In this document: positions 62,510 through 64,000 of the stretch, in pieces | How the letters are laid out: every line of letters begins with the position of its first letter | Numbering within the stretch: the stretch's first letter is position 1 | DNA from: Carnobacterium sp. CP1 | GTDB taxonomy: Bacteria > Bacillota > Bacilli > Lactobacillales > Carnobacteriaceae | Reading direction: 5' to 3' | Assembly: GCF_001483965.1 (NCBI RefSeq) | Contig: NZ_CP010796.1 | Location: 1,116,001-1,180,000 of the forward strand | DNA: 64,000 nucleotides | Made by a program: the position numbers and the translations under genes | Notes under the pieces: generated by a model | Database searches by the model: none | The model's input: the letters and a program-made list of their open reading frames with translations, nothing else | Told to the model about the DNA's origin: nothing

Positions 62510-62538
62510 ACTATATATCATATTGATTTCATTTTCAA
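62510..62538 (-). promoter_or_regulatory. Promoter of the adenosyltransferase gene
   Basis: Minus strand TTGAAA (62533-62538), 17 nt, TATAGT (62510-62515). Confidence 0.6.
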
Positions 62539-62579
62539 CCACTACATAATGTGTTTTTATTTCTTTTTAGCTAAAAAGA

Positions 62580-62636
62580 AAAGAAGTTCAAATTTTAACT
62601 AGCTGCTACCAACAAGTAAGAATTCGAACTTCTTTA
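62580..62636 (-). terminator. Terminator of the CocE-type hydrolase gene
   Basis: AAAGAAGTTCGAATT pairs with AATTTGAACTTCTTT (one G-U) over a long loop, then TCTTTTT on the minus strand. Confidence 0.7.
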
Positions 62637-62640
62637 ACAT

Positions 62641-64000
62641 TTATTTTTCTACCATCAGAGTGAGTTTAGAAGGGTATTTTCCTCCCGAAAGAATGGTCTG
62701 ATCAGCAGGAATCGTTTTAACTGCATTTGGACCTTTTTTCGTATTGCTGTGCGGGAAAATATAATTCTCCGCGCTACTTGTAATATCCAATCTTAATTGG
62801 TGACCAGAAAAGAATTGGTTAGAAATTTTAGATGTTTCGATCTCATAATAATAGACTTCATTTGGAACAAGATAAGAGGGCTGGCTAAAACTTTCTCTAA
62901 AACGGGCACATAATATTCCCTCTGCTAAGTTGGTTGAAGTTCCATTAGTAGAAACATCTGTTAAGCGAACTACCCAATCTGTATCGACTGCTGTACTTTT
63001 AGCGTAAAAGCCTACTTTGATTTGACCTGTAATGGTCGTTTCAGAAACAAAAGGTTCCGTTGTATAACAAAGAACATCTTGGCGTTTTTCAACTGCATGA
63101 TAATCATTTGGAAAACAAATCTCATTTTCTGATAAATTAATCAAATGCGGTACAGGATGATCGGGATCGTAGGTGAAATAATCTTCTTTTTCTTTTTCAG
63201 ATTTCGCTTTGATCAGCTTGCCATCTCCAGATGAGCTTCTCGCGTCATGTGTACTGGTTAAATAATAAGTCTCTTCTTGGGTAAATTCAGGAGGCCACTG
63301 GGTGGCAGTTTTCCATTTATTTTCATTAACAGTATAGTATTCAATGGCAGGTCTAGTGTCTACACCATTGTCGTTATTTTTCAAAAAGCGTTCAAACCAC
63401 AAGAGATGCTGTAAATCAATATCATGCCTTAATGCAGCATTGCCTAAAGCAATCTCTCCCAAATCGCGATTAGCATTGCCTTTGTGCAGCCAAGGTCCTA
63501 AGATGATTTTACGTTTATTCTTTGGATAAGCAGTTGTTACCTGAATAGCTTCTGTTGTGCCAGCACCATTGTCATCGTACCAACCTGAAATAATTAAGGC
63601 TGGTACGTTAATGGCTTCTTTACGCGCAAACCAGTTCATTGTATCCCAATACTCATCATAAGATTTGTGTTTAAGTGCTTCATTGAAGCTTTCAAGCGGG
63701 TGCCCAAGACCAACTTCAGCTATTTTTTCTAATGGCCGGATTTTCATTAATTCAGCCCAGTCCTCGCGTATCATCAAGTCTGGATTAAATTTTTTCTCTG
63801 ATAAAGCAAAACCTAAAGGAATTCCACCAGAAATAAGGGCTCCGCCTTTACGACGCATATCCACAAATGGGCTCCCAGCTGTCACAATACTGACCAATGC
63901 TTTTAAATGCGGATTTCCAGAAGATGCTGCAGCCCATTGAACAAAACCGCCATATGAACCGCCTAGCATTCCAATCTCTCCATCACACCATTCTTGCTGA
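62641..64000 (-). CDS. CocE/NonD (S15-like) family hydrolase, partial at right edge
   Basis: The frame is open through the right edge; 453 codons are visible, the first reading QQEWCDGEIGMLGGSYGG. The nucleophile Ser lies in GGSYGG, the likely acid Asp in SGWYDDNGAGT and the His in LGPWLHKGN. The C-terminal jelly-roll (from about GQIKVGFYAKSTAVDTDWVVRLTDV) is typical of X-Pro dipeptidyl-peptidase C-domain proteins. An internal ATG at 63969 is not the start, because the conserved EWCDG-IG motif lies before it. Acyl ester or X-Pro peptide substrates cannot be told apart. Confidence 0.88.
   Translation of the reverse strand, partial: QQEWCDGEIGMLGGSYGGFVQWAAASSGNPHLKALVSIVTAGSPFVDMRRKGGALISGGIPLGFALSEKKFNPDLMIREDWAELMKIRPLEKIAEVGLGHPLESFNEALKHKSYDEYWDTMNWFARKEAINVPALIISGWYDDNGAGTTEAIQVTTAYPKNKRKIILGPWLHKGNANRDLGEIALGNAALRHDIDLQHLLWFERFLKNNDNGVDTRPAIEYYTVNENKWKTATQWPPEFTQEETYYLTSTHDARSSSGDGKLIKAKSEKEKEDYFTYDPDHPVPHLINLSENEICFPNDYHAVEKRQDVLCYTTEPFVSETTITGQIKVGFYAKSTAVDTDWVVRLTDVSTNGTSTNLAEGILCARFRESFSQPSYLVPNEVYYYEIETSKISNQFFSGHQLRLDITSSAENYIFPHSNTKKGPNAVKTIPADQTILSGGKYPSKLTLMVEK

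Overview
The window is low-GC Gram-positive chromosome of the order Lactobacillales. Gene content and order (tdk-prfA-prmC-ywlC, murT-gatD, mupG-murQ-murP-murR, glgBCDAP plus a GH13 enzyme, ISL3-type mobile DNA, AGGAGG ribosome sites, TTG/GTG starts) fit the Carnobacterium/Trichococcus group best. The genus is inference. No rRNA, tRNA, CRISPR or phage genes were seen.

Layout. 1-3.7 kb (minus): tdk, prfA, prmC and ywlC (cut by the left edge), a translation and nucleotide-salvage run. 4.0-6.1 kb (plus): murT-gatD, lipid II amidation. 6.1-10.7 kb (minus): manA, a serine hydrolase, a CatE-like two-domain VOC protein and an Eis-like acetyltransferase. 10.8-15.2 kb: a candidate small RNA, then a TetR gene heading a heterodimeric ABC exporter operon with two operator half-sets at its promoter. 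15.4-17.7 kb: an azoreductase, an AI-2E family permease and an orphan sorbitol-type IIA protein without its phosphorylatable His. 17.9-21.6 kb: a CDP-glycerol glycerophosphotransferase-like protein with altered catalytic motifs, whose terminator is split by a complete ISL3-family element. 21.7-25.9 kb: a lactonase, two MhqO-like VOC proteins and a flavin reductase, followed by a 253-bp ISL3-type MITE. 25.9-28.7 kb: glucose-type IIA, a YeiH-family protein and uppP.

28.7-34.1 kb: a MurNAc recovery operon (mupG-murQ-murP-murR). A palindrome at its promoter recurs at the divergent histidine-phosphatase promoter. 34.2-36.2 kb: a P1B4-type metal ATPase behind Fur/PerR-like boxes. 36.3-42.5 kb: aspartokinase, a small secreted protein, an OppA lipoprotein, a DsbA-like protein and a purine permease. 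42.7-53.2 kb: a complete glycogen operon (glgB-glgC-glgD-glgA-glgP-GH13) with a cre-like site upstream. 53.2-56.9 kb: a FUSC-MarR-FUSC operon with a double operator. 57.3-59.5 kb: nfeD-floA plus a third unrecognised gene. 59.6-62.5 kb: a ROK kinase, then a vitamin B12 locus (adenosyltransferase, cobalamin riboswitch, DUF4430 lipoprotein, ECF S component). From 62.6 kb a CocE/S15-type hydrolase runs off the right edge.

Three systems stand out. The B12 locus joins a surface protein with a transcobalamin-like domain to an ECF substrate-binding subunit under one riboswitch. The MurNAc operon apparently shares its operator with a divergent phosphatase. Two ISL3-type insertions, each with a perfect 8-bp target duplication, sit in or against intrinsic terminators.
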